From Hymenochaete sp. R1 (taxonomy: Eukaryota; Basidiomycota; Agaricomycetes; Hymenochaetales; Hymenochaetaceae), in the NCBI GenBank assembly GCA_019400425.1, contig JAFREE010000181.1:1-47509 (forward strand): 47,509 bases of DNA, in the 5' to 3' direction. How positions within the stretch are numbered: the first letter of the stretch is position 1; each line of letters starts with the position of its first letter. Below the pieces are notes generated by a model that was not told where the DNA came from, searched no databases, and worked only from the letters and a program-made list of their open reading frames with translations. Below, one piece after another: positions 1 to 13,086 of this stretch. A program made the translations under genes and the position numbers.

Positions 1-871
1 GAATTTTTTTCTAATGATTAAAAAAAAAAAGTCTTTTTTAAGGCCCGAATTTGAGCTTTTCTGACTTTTTTAAAATTTGGATTTTTTTTTCTCAAAGTGG
101 GACTGTGACTCGGCTAAGCGTGACGTCACGCTTGGGTTCGTAGAAACCAACTTTCCCCTACCTTAAAGTTAATGCTCGACTGCGCAAGACCCCTATCTTT
201 TTTCGAGGACTGCCGATACAGCTGCGGGGATGCTCACGTGAGTAAGACCCGTGCCTAAACTGCCTAAACTACATTCTTTCATGATCAGGTTATTCGTCAG
301 GGCAACTGCCCTTTATTGGATTTGGCATATATCACATATACCCGGGCATTTAATGCGTAAGAATGCACATTGGCCTTTTCTCGGAAATCGGCACATCATG
401 GCTCTCTATTCTTATTGCTTCCCAACCGAAAGCAGCCCATGAGCATGTGGCCTGCAGTGGGTATTGAATTCATTCATTTCTATAACTTTCTGACCTTCTC
501 AACCAGAATCGTCATTGTCCTCTTCTCTCTTATCCCTGAGGCACCCCTTTCGGGCGGAAATACAGGATCTCCTCGATGATCTGCTTTTGCGAACAATGAA
601 GAGTGATGTGGGTGCGCGGTGGGCGCCGTTCGATGTGATGCCATTTGTTGAAATAGGAACATGTGAACGAACGGAATTGTTCAAAACAATAAGCTATGTT
701 CTCAAGAATGGGCCATCACTAGTATCAGGTCCTTCGATAAAAAGGTTTATTACCAGCGTTTCCTTCTGGACCAAACTTCGCGCTCCTTCTTCCCAACTTT
801 TCTGAAATGGTGTGTTAGTCACAAGTTTTAATTTTCAAGGCGCATTATTCATATATACATATTTATATATT
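1..871. other. gene-free upstream region
   Basis: I see no supportable gene here. The first 100 bases are poly-T/poly-A rich. A short open frame at 515-805 has no recognisable domain and looks accidental. The last 25 bases before the WD40 start codon are almost pure A+T (TATATA and TTATATATT stretches), which could serve as a TATA-like promoter element, but it lies very close to the ATG. Confidence 0.4.
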
Positions 872-2571
872 ATGCAGCCTCCAGTACTAAAACACACATT
901 AAAGGCTCACGATGCTGGGATTAATACCCTTGCCTTGACGGCTTCGGGACAATACTTACTAAGCGGTGGTATGTTTTACCTGTACTTGTGTCTTATATTG
1001 GTTTCACGGTATGACATTGACAACTTGAACTTGAACCCACAGATGACAAAGCAGTCCTTTGTCTATGGTCTTTGCAGAACAGTAAACTTCTGCAAAAGAT
1101 TGACTTAGCCCTTCGTGGGCCAATTTCCGCGGGCATGTGGCTCGAGTCCGATGGCTCTGACGTTGCCGATCAATTCGTGATCGGCTTCGCCGATGGTTCT
1201 ATAATAGTTTACCAGAGAAACGGGGACCTGGCAAGTATTACCTCCACTCATTACTGCAGGTGCTCACTGATGTCGTAACTTACTGATGCTGTACTATCTC
1301 AGGACGAGTTTGAATCGGCTGCAGATGTCACTGCTCACGGCGGGCCAGTGAACGGTCTAGATTTCCATGTTCAAAGTGGTCTTCTCGCGTCTTGCGGAGG
1401 CGAATACCCACAACTGCACCGGATCTGTCGACTGTCGGGTCGTATGTGAACTCATTTATCCTTGTGCTACTGACTGGATGAATTTTACAGGCCTAGAGCT
1501 TCTTGCGACGTGCAACGAACGTATTGCATCTTCATCACGTAACATTTTTTTTTCCGATGACGGGGCGGTTATCTATCTACTCTTGATGGAGGAGCATATA
1601 ATGTGGGTCACGTCGCCGTTTCGCATAAGTGAGTCTGCAATCTAACATAGATTTCGTTTCGATAGTCTGAAGTTTTCTACAAACACGTTTGAAAGACTTG
1701 ATACTCGTCACTGTCACTCTTCAACACGAATGTAAGATTCTATTTACATCAGTATGCAGTTCGATCCTTCATCAACGTCTATTTTTTTGTAGAGGCCATG
1801 GGGCAATTAGCCGAGGAGCCGACACTTTGTTTATTTCAAACCTCTACAATGGCATTGATATATACAGTCTTTCGACCTTGCAGCAATTATCTAATGTGGA
1901 AATAAGAATCGCCCCGGGCCGGAACTTCCTTCAGCAAGTAGCAAGCGACCCCGATGGACGTCATTTCGTATGCGGAGGTGATTCAGGGTGTGCGTACCTG
2001 ATCAACTTGGAGGCATCAACAGCGAATAAACCCGAAATACATAAACTGCATGTTGAGAGCTCTGAAAAAGGTATGACTTTACTTCTCGCTGGTCACTCCG
2101 AGTCGCTATCTGACAAAAAGAACTCATCAGACGCGGTAGTGCAAAGTGTAGCTGTAAGTTTTGTACCTCGGAATCAATTACCACACTGCGTTTTAACAGG
2201 CCCCTTCTCCCCATTTCCTGGATGGCTAGATGTCAAGGCTGTCCCACAAGTCTCTATTCGCCGTGGGTATCTCTCGCGGTGAAAGTGGCCACATAGCAAT
2301 CTGGGAGCTCGTTGACAGCACTCTCAGCATCAGAGGAAACACGTCAAGCGGTATTGCTCCATCGTCAAGGACTTGCCGCTTAATTGAGGCGTCGCGAACA
2401 GCAGCTGCAAGCAAGATAACGACACTTTTTATCCTTACGCTAGCGGTTCTTCGCTATCTCTTACCCCTAATTCAGTCGAAGGGAGCTCGATCCTTGGAAG
2501 GCAAGAACGATGCCGGCTGGAGCACGCAGGAGTCGGTCTTGCAGGATTTCCTGTCGAGTTTGAACATTTAG
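872..2571 (+). CDS. WD40-repeat protein with C-terminal membrane anchor (paralogue 1)
   Basis: Model of seven exons: 872-968, 1043-1230, 1303-1441, 1491-1602, 1666-1731, 1793-2153, 2230-2571; phases agree throughout and give 434 residues. WD-type blades are visible, for example the N-terminal LKAHDAGINTLALTASGQYL, then FVIGFADGSIIVY, and FVCGGDSGCAYLINL in the second half. Near the C-terminus a last blade (GESGHIAIWEL) is followed by a hydrophobic segment ITTLFILTLAVLRYLLPLI and a polar tail, so the protein is probably tail-anchored in a membrane with the propeller facing the cytosol. Every intron position from the second exon on matches the paralogue at 16210-17913. The intron after 1230 begins GC rather than GT. 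WD40 propellers are interaction platforms; the partner cannot be told from sequence. Confidence 0.82.
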
Positions 2572-5500
2572 TTGTCAAGTCATTTAGCAAAAACGAGAAT
2601 TTCAAATGCTGGACATCGTGAATTCGTAACTATATGACATTGTACTGAGATATTTTAGAGGCTTCGAGTTGTTCTTATGCAGTGGCTGGTATGTATGGTC
2701 ATTGAAATGATACTTGAGTCTTATTTACAGCGCGTGCCGGTGTCTGCTGCTGCAGTGCTGCAAAGAGGGCATCATGAGGGCATCTCTTCACGTTACATAC
2801 TGCCTTCGTTTTCTCGATTCACTAGTATCTGTCTATTCACGTCCCGCATCTCTCCAACTTAACCTCACACTTTCATTATACAAAGCTTTTAAATTTCTTC
2901 CTGCAATTATCACCTTTCTCCTCTCTCCAACCCCACCGTTCCCTTTCTATGACTATAACAACTCTTCAGGTTAGAGTTAATGTAGATTCTGTTCCTCGAA
3001 CGACAAACTTCACACATCGCCAAGATTACGTACTGATTTTTTTCTCAAACACGGTTTATTCATTATTAGATAATCAATAAACACGTTATCGTTGCGTTGA
3101 TTTGGAGAAAAGGGATCGGAAGATTTCACAAAACTGCAATCATCTATCTGATCACTCGCTATATGCTTTTCATGATGCTTTTCACACATTTCTGTGATTT
3201 TGGAAGAAAACATGATGATCACGTATAACAATTTGAGTAAGCTTTCCTTTCGAGCGGCCCGTCCGGTTTTGTCTCGATCGAAGTGAGACCGGAAATCTCC
3301 ACTGGTGTTTATTTTAGCTTTACGTATTGAAAATGCGTCTTACAGTCGTAAGTAATCAATAATAGATATATACTACAGTTTTTTGGTATAAGGTGCATTG
3401 ATAACTTTCTATTTCTTACATATTCCAATCACGGGGAATTTTTAGACTGACATCTGGCAGCCGTACTACAAGGACATACAGTCCTTCTAGTATACTTTAA
3501 AAACCATTGTATTTGCATTTAGTGATCAATCAGCGGCGTATGATTATTCTTCAAAATGACTGATGGACTTTCAATAAGACTAGTCAGAACTGAATATACA
3601 AAATTTTAGTATCGCTACCTCGGAGACTGGATGCCTTAGCTTTTTCAAAGGGACAAAAAATTACATCAATCCATCGATTCTTTTTTTTGGTTTTGCTTCA
3701 CTCAACAGAAATGCAATTTACAGTACAACAGACATCACCAACTCGTGAAGCAGCTACAGCTCGCTTTTAAGGTAAAATGCAGTGGGCGGTGTTGTCATCG
3801 ACATCCTCTTCTACCATTCAGTCTTTTCACCCCGACTCTTCGATTTTCACTGTTTCAAGTTGCGGAGCTCAACCGCGAGTCCGACCCACGACCTTCTAGA
3901 TTTCATGAGATTCACAAAGTCAAGGCACATCGCAGCTACCTTTGTTCGATAATTTCGTGAGGCGAAACCGAAAGCTAAAATAATGGCACTTCAACGATTG
4001 ATGGATACCCATGTCTTCGAGAGAGGATTTGACCAATTCCTAGGCAAGGGCGTGCACGGCTAATTTCAAGCCGTCAAAGACTTCCTGTAGCACCATTCCG
4101 TACTCCACCAGGGATTGTATCAATCTGACCGAAAGAAATTCCCATGTTCCCGCGCGTCAAATCAAAGACAGATATCAATAACAAGGGTAAGGATTGTACA
4201 CACCGTGCACTCTTTGGATCCGGCGATCTATTCTTTCAGTGGCATGGACAATTTCCGATCAATGAGGATATCATGCCATCAAATAAGAAAAGGATATTTC
4301 CCAAAGAGATATCTCTTAAGTACATGCCAGGCCGAGATACGGCATCAGAATGTGCTGAAAACTGCCATTGGCTTTTGCTAGCCATGAGAGGGAGAATGAA
4401 AATCTCGTCAGAGCACAGGATAACAGCTTGTTAAATTTACAGGTTGGTGAGAACGCTGCGAGTGTCCGATTGATGCAGACTGCGAACACACGAGAGTGTA
4501 GTTTCACTGGTTTGGCCTTGCAGCTTGGATTGCATTGAAGTATGTCACGATCTGGCCTCTTGTATCCTGAGCTTGTGTAGTTACATCTTCCTCAACCCTC
4601 GACACTTCGTCATCAAAAGGTTCGTCTCATGTCTTTCGCTTCACTTCCGTGAAAAGTTCCATGACCCTAACCTGAGTTTTTCCGGGGGACGAGATCAGAA
4701 TAAAGAGTAATGCCCAATCACAATTCGTGATTCATGAGCATGTCAAATTTTGGATTGGACCTGGTAGACGTGTCACCCAGAACGAAGAGTGCGGTTTGGG
4801 CTTGGTGTGGGTGACATCCGACCCGGTTCGTGCCGCTTAGAATGATCTTGGCTGTTTACAGGCGTATGAAAAGCCTTTACAAAGCGAAAAGAGTAATCAG
4901 GTACTAACTCAGGCTTTCCAACTTCGGTATTCACTACGCAAAAATAGATACGCACGTTTATGATATAAAGTTGTTCACACCAATAGCTTTCACTTTACCC
5001 ATCGCAAGCACTTTCTCCATTTCCGCACATGTCGCGTTGAAAATCCTCGTCTGAAAAAATTGCCCGGTTTCCCATCGAAACCTGGCGGCCGACTAGTACT
5101 GTACCTGTCGTCCGAGTCGACTATGGTTTGTGGCTAGTGCATCGGTCGCTAAATGCGAGATGAAAATATTTTAGAGGCGCTCGGATGGAGAAATCGTGCT
5201 CACGAGATCAAACAGTCCAACCCAGCACCCAGCATTCTTCGGCGGCAATTCGAGAGATTCGGCCTCTTTCTTGCGGTGGAATGGTTTGCATTCATCAAAA
5301 AAGCCGTACGTACCAGTGAAATATTTGGTAAAAGGTGAGATAAGTAGACGTTCGGTAGCTTGGTAGTCGAACAGGACTGAGTTGGATACTGGATCCCGAA
5401 TAAGATCACCCACCGGGCATTGCCAAGGGAAATAAACGGAAAATCCTAGGCATGGGGAACGTGAGAAGGACAGAGGCGGGTCTCTGACAGAGACAGAGTG

Positions 5501-6706
5501 GCGGGTCTCCGGAAAGGGCACACGATGCATGTACACCCGGCGGAAAGAATGAACGTAGTCACGTGTTTTTCCCACGATAATGTCGCGTCATCGCCGTTGC
5601 TCATCCTCGTCGTCGTTGGACCTTTCATGCTCGCCGACAATCCTTTATTTTTGTCAAACCATCCATTTCAATATGTTACATACTCAAAAAAAGAGTCGAG
5701 GCCGAGTTTGTTGAGCACACAGGAAAAATGATGCCATTTGACGACAGGCGACGACGATGCGCCATCTTCCTCGCTGCCATGGCCCAGGCCTTAATGACGA
5801 TAGGGTGATATCCATGTATATACGCCGCCTCAAGATGCCGTAGACTAATTCCAATGCTATAAAGGTTCCCAAAAACTTGAAAAAGGAGGCTTGAGGCCGC
5901 TGCTGTCAAAAGGCGAGCATACGCAGCTCCGGATCCTAATGCCATACATGCCGTGTAGATTGCGCGTTTGGATCGCGGGCTCCATTCTGCGCTTAAACAC
6001 TTGATGCGGACGATATGAGATTTTCGTGACTAAGGATGATTGACGGGCTCATAAATTCCTCACACGAATCATTGGGAGGTGTTAGGTAAGCTCAGCTGAA
6101 ATGAAGAGGTAAAATGAAATGTTCGACTTTGTGGTTGTTACGTCGCTCGCTTCCCACCACTCATGTCATTTCCGTGCCGTTAGAGTGGGCGGTACTATTG
6201 GGCTGAGGATGTCAATTGATCTGACACCCCGCAATGTAATTTGCGCGAACAATGGAGAGATCCTTAACCAATTCCTTCATGCCACATAGTGTGTATATCC
6301 ATATCTCGTTGTCGTCGAACGGGGCGCTGACTTTGACACAATTACATTCATGGGAGTGGTGTGCTGTAGCATCAAAACACAAGTGCCGCAATGTTCGTCC
6401 CTGCGCGCGTTCAAATTGTTCTTTTGTCGCTCATTTCTTTAAGCAATATTTGAGAGGCAATTGTCCTTTTTTTCCGAATGCTGGCAGAAAAGCTTGTCAA
6501 TAAGCAATGGGGCACCCGCGCTTTTGTCTTGTGCACCTAAACTATCCCATTGGCTCGCCTCGCGACAGAGCTTTTTGTTTAAAACTGCATGCCAATGTCA
6601 GACCTTTTGGCGTACACTTCCCCTCTCACCAAAAGTTGAACCGCCCGGTTGTTGCCTTCACAGCTCAAGCTTCCTTTGATCTTGAACCCATTTCGGCGAC
6701 GTGGAT
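2572..6706. other. long region without a supportable gene
   Basis: AT-rich sequence with many short accidental frames. The least random is 4144-4434 (plus, 96 residues, ATG start), preceded at about 3981 by a short frame starting MALQRLMDTHVFERGF that soon stops; together they may be a decayed gene, but I recognise no family. A minus-strand frame at 5676-5945 (89 residues) is alanine/leucine rich and unrecognised. A 32-bp near-palindrome lies at 3262-3293. Confidence 0.3.
3262..3293. repeat. 32-bp near-palindrome, copy 1
   Basis: Near-perfect palindrome centred on CGATCG with TCCGG and CCGGA ends. The two arms differ only by transitions at five positions. A second copy, also exactly 32 bp, is at 9621-9652; read in the opposite orientation the two copies differ at five positions, all transitions. 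Function unknown. Confidence 0.7.
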
Positions 6707-8324
6707 ATGGATCACAATGTCAATGAGGCTGATCCTTTTGACGGAGATAGTGACATGAACATGGTGCCTGGCGGTGAGACGGGCGAAGCAAGTGAGCCAA
6801 TTCCTGCTTTCGCGTTTTCTGCATGCTTATGGTTGACGTATGATGGCTCCAATCTAATAGAAGCAACCCCGACGGCCCCGATCGATGTAAGCTCCTACAC
6901 TCACTTCGCAGCACTGTTCCTCAGCAACGCTCGTATCAAAAGTTTGCAGGCTCGGACGCAGCACTAAAAGATGAACAGTTCCTTGCTCAGATAGACGCTA
7001 TCATGGAAAAAATTGGATGCGCGCTGGCTCATCAAGTTCAGGGTCTGAGCAATCAGCTCGCCGAGAACAGCGCCAAGCAGCTGCAGCTGCTCCAGAGTTT
7101 TTCGCTCCAGGCAAAGAGCGTCCAGGGATCGACCCGTGCCAGGAAATCAAGTTCTTTCCGCCATGGATACGATGTGGACTGCGACGACGATGGAGATGAC
7201 GAGAGAGAGGTAGCGAACGAAATTTTGACTGATGACGAGTTCAATGGTGAGCGGAAATTGCGACGCCCTACGAATCGGAGTTGGCAACAAAACGCATTCT
7301 TCGTAGGTTCTTTCTCCTCTTGTTTTTGGGAAAACGTGTTCTGCGCTGAGATAGTTTCGATCATATATTGGAAGGGTGTCGTGAGGTCTTATCTCAGGGA
7401 AAAGGGTGTTCTGCCTGGTGCGGATAACCAATATTTTCCAGAGCAAGTCGACCCTTCAACAATGGCTGCGTTTGAAAGGAAGTCCGAGGAGCCTCTTCTT
7501 CAGGGCATAAGGGTTGACTGGACATGGAGGAACAAAGCATACAACACATGCGTGTTCAGCTTACTCGCTGCGGACTTTTTGGGGCTAGTCAGAGCAGGGG
7601 GGTTTAACGAGCTTGACGAAGAAACTCTAGGTAAACTGGCCGCAGATGTTGATCCGCTTGTCTACGTGTTCGACAAAACAATGCTCGCTGTACGCAGGCA
7701 GAAGACAAAAGTACTTCGTAAGCATAAGCTGCAATCTGCAAGCAAACGACCGGTTTTTATGCAACACGATGGGTTATCGGATGAGTCAGAAGTCGAGAGA
7801 GGTCTGAGGCGTGCAGGGCGGCGCACTGGTGTGAGTGTTTTGACTTACCTTGCTTCTTGATGACTCTCATACTTTTGAAGACATTTAAACGCAGAGTGGC
7901 TATCGCAGAAGGTGCCGGTATCGAGGAAACCGTTGCACATTCCGTAATCAATGTTCTTGCCATGTTGGGTCCTAAAGGAACGAGTGACGATGAAACGGAC
8001 GGCGAAGAAAGCCCAAAAGTCTTAAGGAGAAGGAAGTTGGATTGGCTGAGCGACGACGTATCACGCTTGATGAAGGCTTTGGAGACGTACGAGCCCGAGC
8101 GCCGCCGACGACAATTCGTCTCTAGGGGCAATTCTGCTCTCAAGCGGCACTTTAGGCCTAATAGCGTCGATGAGGTGCGAGCACCGGTAAAGCGACTTCC
8201 TCAGAACTTTTATGAAAAGCAGTGGCTTCAGAGTCTCCTCCCGACGACTAGGAAGGGCCTCGGTGCAAAAGCGGTGTTTGCACTTCCAGAGTTGGTGGGT
8301 TTCCAGCGTTTCTTACGTACATGA
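6707..8324 (+). CDS. multi-exon basidiomycete-expanded hypothetical protein
   Basis: Proposed exons: 6707-6791, 6861-6886, 6925-7302, 7375-7828, 7897-8324. Joining 6886 to 6925 restores a frame rich in Gln and Ala that runs into a helical stretch (HQVQGLSNQLAENSAKQLQL), a possible coiled coil. An acidic segment (DVDCDDDGDDEREVANE) follows, then a segment around WTWRNKAYNTCVFSLLAADF, and a basic C-terminal part ending with LPQNFYEKQWLQSLLP. This order of an acidic linker, a Trp-rich middle and a C-terminal LP-x-FY-x-x-WL motif resembles a hypothetical family repeated many times in Agaricomycete genomes; that comparison is from memory. No catalytic motif is visible. The 72-nt segment 7303-7374 has no stop and a length divisible by three, so it may be retained. 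Confidence 0.6.
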
Positions 8325-9620
8325 TACAACCTAAGCCTTCGTCCAGGTCCCACATGTTGCATCCGCGCGCGCGTAGAAGATCCCCAACATGATGCCGACA
8401 CACTACTACGCGCAACTTGTTGAACTTCTGCGATTACAAAGTTCCTATGTATGTTATTACTGAGCTTTTACGCCGATGTCAATTTTATCAGTCACCATTC
8501 CGTACCTAAAACATTTCACCTGAAATCATAATAAGTTACGCTGATTTCTCAGATACCGTTTGGACGCTTGCTTTGTCTGGCGGTGCAATGTTTTATACAT
8601 GGTGTATGAACCTTGCACGCCAGTCAAGTTCGCTAGTTTATCTTTATAAGAGGAAAAGTGACGTATATGTTGACGCATACAGTTGTTGACAAACGCGTTC
8701 ACGTCTTCGTTAGCGGTTATCTGGATACGTCGATATCTAATTCAAATGGAGGGACATTCAGAGTCAATATGCAACGCGTCAGATACGAGACGAACGTCTT
8801 GGATTAAGGAAGGGAACGGAAGCAAAGGGAGGAGCAACAAAATCCTGCAGAGACGCAAGTCTTGGCGTATCCCAATATCCTCGTTGTTTGAGAGAAACTG
8901 TACAATGAAGTGGTAAAGCAACCGTACGTGTTTTAACAGAAATACCCAGCTCATTGTCAGAACGTGTCTGTCCTTCGTGATCCCAAATGCTTAGTAGACC
9001 ATGCTGTTCATCACGTTTGTCTTATTATTTTCGATCACCCGTCTTGGTCTTAGGCGCTGCTTAAAAGCCTCTATTCCGTCGTTCCAAACAAATTCCGGCT
9101 GTTATTCCGTAAGAGGAGGATTCCAGCATTTTACCACATCCGGGGGAGATCGCCGATATTTGACTCATACGATGGGCGGGATGGGCACTCCAAGAGAAAT
9201 TCTCATCACTGGTGCATAGAGAAATCTTGGTGACAAACGCAGGATAACCTGCCATCCAGTGAAGATTTGTTTGCCCCAAAGCTTGCACCTGAAAAAACCA
9301 GTCTGATTTTCTCTGTGAATGTCAAGTTCTCGCCTCAAGTGCACCCCAAAAATAGTAAGAAAGAACGTCGACGTGGCGTGCATCTAGAAACAGCTACAAA
9401 CATCGGGGGTGTTGCTGTTGTATACGGTATGACTTCTGGATAGTATACCGCACCTTCATGGACGAAGTTGGGTACGCTTATTGAGAGGACGTTCTTATTT
9501 TTGAGCCGCCATAATCACAGACGATTTGATGAATGAACCCAACCATGCATATGGCTATTCAAGGGTTGTAGTTATTAGTCACGTTGCTGACTCAGAGGTT
9601 GCACTTTGGCTTCCGACTCA

Positions 9621-9652
9621 TCCGGTCTCATTTCGATCGAGGTAAGGCCGGA
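9621..9652. repeat. 32-bp near-palindrome, copy 2
   Basis: Same length and centre (CGATCG) as the copy at 3262-3293. Arms differ at four positions, all transitions. In inverted orientation relative to copy 1 the match is 27 of 32. The 6.3-kb segment between the copies contains the gene at 6707-8324. Confidence 0.7.
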
Positions 9653-10441
9653 ACTTTTTTGTGAAGCAAAATCTCATGCGTCATGATTGATTTTCTATTT
9701 CCGTTTTTCACGTTTAAGCGCACCAGGTAGCATTTTCTCTACTTGTACATAAATCGCAACACGTTGGCCGCAAAAATGTGGGAACGGCGTCGATCAACAG
9801 TTAAGAGGATGGAATACGAAGTGAAGTACTAACGGAAACGACGGGGAATTTCTTCACTTGAGGGTAATCCTAACGGAAGGCGTTATACTCGCCTAAGAAT
9901 GGATGGGGTTCCACTACCTTATTTATCGAATCATCTCTTTCAGCTTTTGCACAGGCCTGGTCATCCAGAACAAAGACTCTTCAAGCAGAGAAGGCACTGC
10001 TACTTGCTCTGAGGACAACGGCGGAGGTGACGTGCCTGTCTAAGAAGCATTCCGAACAGAGTGTGGGTCTCGAAGCATGAATAAATGTGCCGAGACCAAG
10101 AATGCGCTGAGTATCTCGCATTCACGGAATGTGGATAAGTCCACAAGGATGCCCTACATAATACTTTAGCAAAACAGACGGACCTGATCTTGCTCGATTT
10201 TTTACGAATGGGAGGCGCAATACTACATTTAAAAAAACATTCAAGTGTATTAGACTACGAGGGATTGAGATGGACAAGAAAACAGAGGTGATGAGGATGA
10301 GGAGGCGACGTTTATTCTGCAATAATGAATATTACAACTACTAATGGCCAAGAAAGAATGTTGTATCATTATAAACGAGGAAATTTTCGATCTCCGAGAT
10401 GACATTTATAAGACTCGGACCTCGCGAACGCGGCGGGCGCG

Positions 10442-10460
10442 CGGACGGACGGACGGACGA
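10442..10460. repeat. GGAC tetranucleotide run
   Basis: Four and a half tandem units of CGGA/GGAC in a locally GC-rich patch that contrasts with AT-rich surroundings. No known role. Confidence 0.7.
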
Positions 10461-11458
10461 CCCGCCGGAACGAAACCGAGTTTCCCCTAAAGATCCTAGA
10501 GCCTAAGCGATCCAGTCAGAAACCGCACCTGAGGGATCCCTCTCCAAGTGAAACGTGAACGGCAAAAGCCCCGTTCGTTCGAATTCGGGACGTCGGGGAT
10601 TTCAGCATCATCGACTCGACTCGGATCGTCAGCAGATGCATGAGTCGGTGTTTTTTGTCCCGTGTTGTGCTCTGGAAATTGCAGCTGGTTGGAGCTGACT
10701 GGATTCTTCAGCTTCTATATTTATATGCAACCGTTGAAAAGGTAGAGATGGAGGGCTGAATGCTCTGGAACACCGAAATAGTCAGGTAGTAATAGTAATC
10801 AGTGTCGTCTGATGTGATTGGTCTCCACTTTAGTAAACTCGGGTGCATGACCTAACAGCACTATGCGAACCTTGTTGATCTCCCTGGCGAATGTAAGGGA
10901 TACAATGGTAAAGTTGTAGTTGAGTGGAAGTTCTTCCTCTGAAGATTAATATTGCAAATCTTGCTACAGTGTCCAGTAGTGGCGAATCGGAATTCGACAG
11001 TGCTATGTCGTACCGGAGCATCTGGGCGGATGAACACGTCTACCTTCTGCATGAATCAGTAAGGATGACTGGCTTGTCAATGAGCCCATGCTACGACTTA
11101 GGCTGAAAGTCACGTGACGGTGAGAACGTTACGGAAGCATACGCGAATTCCATTCTCTGCGTCCAGTTCTCTCACTTCCTCTACTACAACGACATCCACG
11201 TTGATCTCAGGTGAGTGCAGTACACTTCAGATGCTCGAAGATTGATAAAAGAACATGGACAGCAACATTTTGAATAGCATCTGCTTCCGTAACGGCCGAC
11301 CCGTCACACGAAAACCAAAGCCTCCTGTAAAGTCGAAGTGTTGACGTGTTCCATACCTACTGTCAAAAATAAGATATGGGTGTGTCATTCGACGCGCAAA
11401 CAGTATGTAAACAACTAACCCTCAGAGATCAGATTCTATTGTGACTTTGGTCGGACAC

Positions 11459-11746
11459 ATGGCGTACGAGGAGTTGAAGAAATACATTGTATACGTTGCC
11501 AACCGCGCAACGAAGGAGGCGTGGTCTGCATTTTGGCGAGAGGTGTCTATAGCGAGTGGAGAGTATTGGCGGTCTCGATGGGAGCGAGGATGGAATGAGA
11601 ACGTTGCAATAGAGGGAACGAGAAACGCCATAGGTGTAGGGGCCGAGGTAGAGAACGAGCCAGATTACGAATTCGTGATCCTGAACGGAATCGAGGGAGT
11701 CGAGTACGTCAATTACCCACAAAACTTATATCGAGGTAGACGTTGA
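11459..11746 (+). CDS. possible exon or small hypothetical protein
   Basis: Open frame of 95 residues from the ATG at 11459. It is acidic and Trp/Tyr/Glu rich (EAWSAFWREVSIASGEYW), with no recognised domain. A CTCAG sequence at about 11421-11425 could be a splice acceptor, so it may be the last exon of a gene whose upstream exons I could not find. It may equally be accidental. Confidence 0.25.
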   Translation: MAYEELKKYIVYVANRATKEAWSAFWREVSIASGEYWRSRWERGWNENVAIEGTRNAIGVGAEVENEPDYEFVILNGIEGVEYVNYPQNLYRGRR

Positions 11747-13022
11747 CGTTATTGGCTGCAGCTGATCAGTCGTCGACAATGACGATCGACATGAAAGTGC
11801 TCGTGACTGTAACAAATTGATGAGGTTATATAATAGAATCTTTGCTTCCAAAACGAAATTTGAGTCAGCAGTCTAATAATAACAAGTCAGGTACAAACCT
11901 AGTGCATGATAAGATAAGGTGTGATCCAGATAACGAGTACGGTAAATCCCGGAACCCAAAATCATAACGGAAGACTCCGCCCGCCGACCGGTGACCAGTA
12001 CGTGATATCGCCATCGTAAGCATCTAGGCCTCCTTCGGTGCAAGTTAGCCCCGGAGCGTGGGAACGCAAAGACTTGCCAAAGTCAAGTTAAAGTCAACCC
12101 TCCACTGTTAAGTCTGTTACCGAACCGGGGCGCAGATTCATCCTGAGCTGCTATGTCTCGCAACAGTGTAGGAGCAAAAGCAAGCATGTGTCATTGCTTT
12201 GCACGGAAATCATAGAAAGGTTGCCCATCGCGAAAGGAGAGGAGATGCTGTCTGAAAAACGAAAACAAAAGATCGTTGTTTTGGGGATTAGTCTTGAAAA
12301 GACCATCAACCAGTTGCATAGTAGGTGGAGGGAGGCGTACACAAAAATGTTATTGTATGAGACTCTCGGCTTCGTAACGTAACGTGAGCTGCATCGTCTG
12401 AGAAGAGAAACGTACAGAAATTTTTAGATGTTTTACCTCGTTTAGAGTTCCTTGATGGAAGCAGTAATTCAACGAAAATTACGATGCGTGCTATCGTCGC
12501 CGGTTTCGTTGCTCGAGAGTGCCTACCACAGTGGTCGATGGGGCTGATAGTGGAAGCCAAAGTGAGGACGAGAGAGAATAAAGGAAGTCGTGTCGGGGGG
12601 GATCAGGGAGACGGTAAGTGGAGAGGATGACGGGAGAGAGGCGCGGGGTGACATTTCGGATGATTTCCGACTTGACTACAGTCAGAATCCGACGACGCGT
12701 AAGTATATTACGTAAATATGCTCCAAGACCGACTCAGGGCAAGCGTGTTTGCTGTTCCTGCCAGTGGCGTCCTTGAGCATCAATACATATAAAGACACAT
12801 TTATATACATTTATCCATGTGTACGGGTACGGTGATCGTATAACAAGCTCATCTATGATCACTTCCATTTGAGAATAGATTGTGGACTTCCGGTTGAATG
12901 CCTCATGAGGTTATTTTATGTACAGCGTCCAGAGCCCGAATTTAATCTGATGAGCCATTTTATTGTATCGGGACGGAAAACTATATCGTTACTTTCTCCT
13001 TCATTAAATTATGTGTCATTAC

Positions 13023-13042
13023 AAAATAAAATAAAATAAAAT
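13023..13042. repeat. AAAAT microsatellite
   Basis: Four units of an AAAAT pentanucleotide about 45 bp past the stop codon of the F-box gene (minus strand), that is, in its likely 3' untranslated region. Confidence 0.7.
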
Positions 13043-13086
13043 AGAAAACCTTGTGGTTTATTTGAACAGAACTCACGGGACGAACA

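Larger units (their letters stand above)
8325..13086. other. long region without a confident gene
   Basis: Contains the second 32-bp palindrome (9621-9652), a GGAC tetranucleotide run inside a GC-rich patch (about 10430-10480), one possible exon at 11459-11746, and an AAAAT microsatellite at 13023-13042. Remaining open frames are short and lack recognisable motifs. Confidence 0.35.

Noticed and set aside
1550..1640. Apparent frameshift in the first WD40 gene, where another frame reads YLSTLDGGAYNVGHV after FSDDG
   Set aside because: Comparison with the paralogue shows an intron starting at AT/GTGGGT (1603) and a 66-nt next exon of equal length; phases agree without any frameshift.
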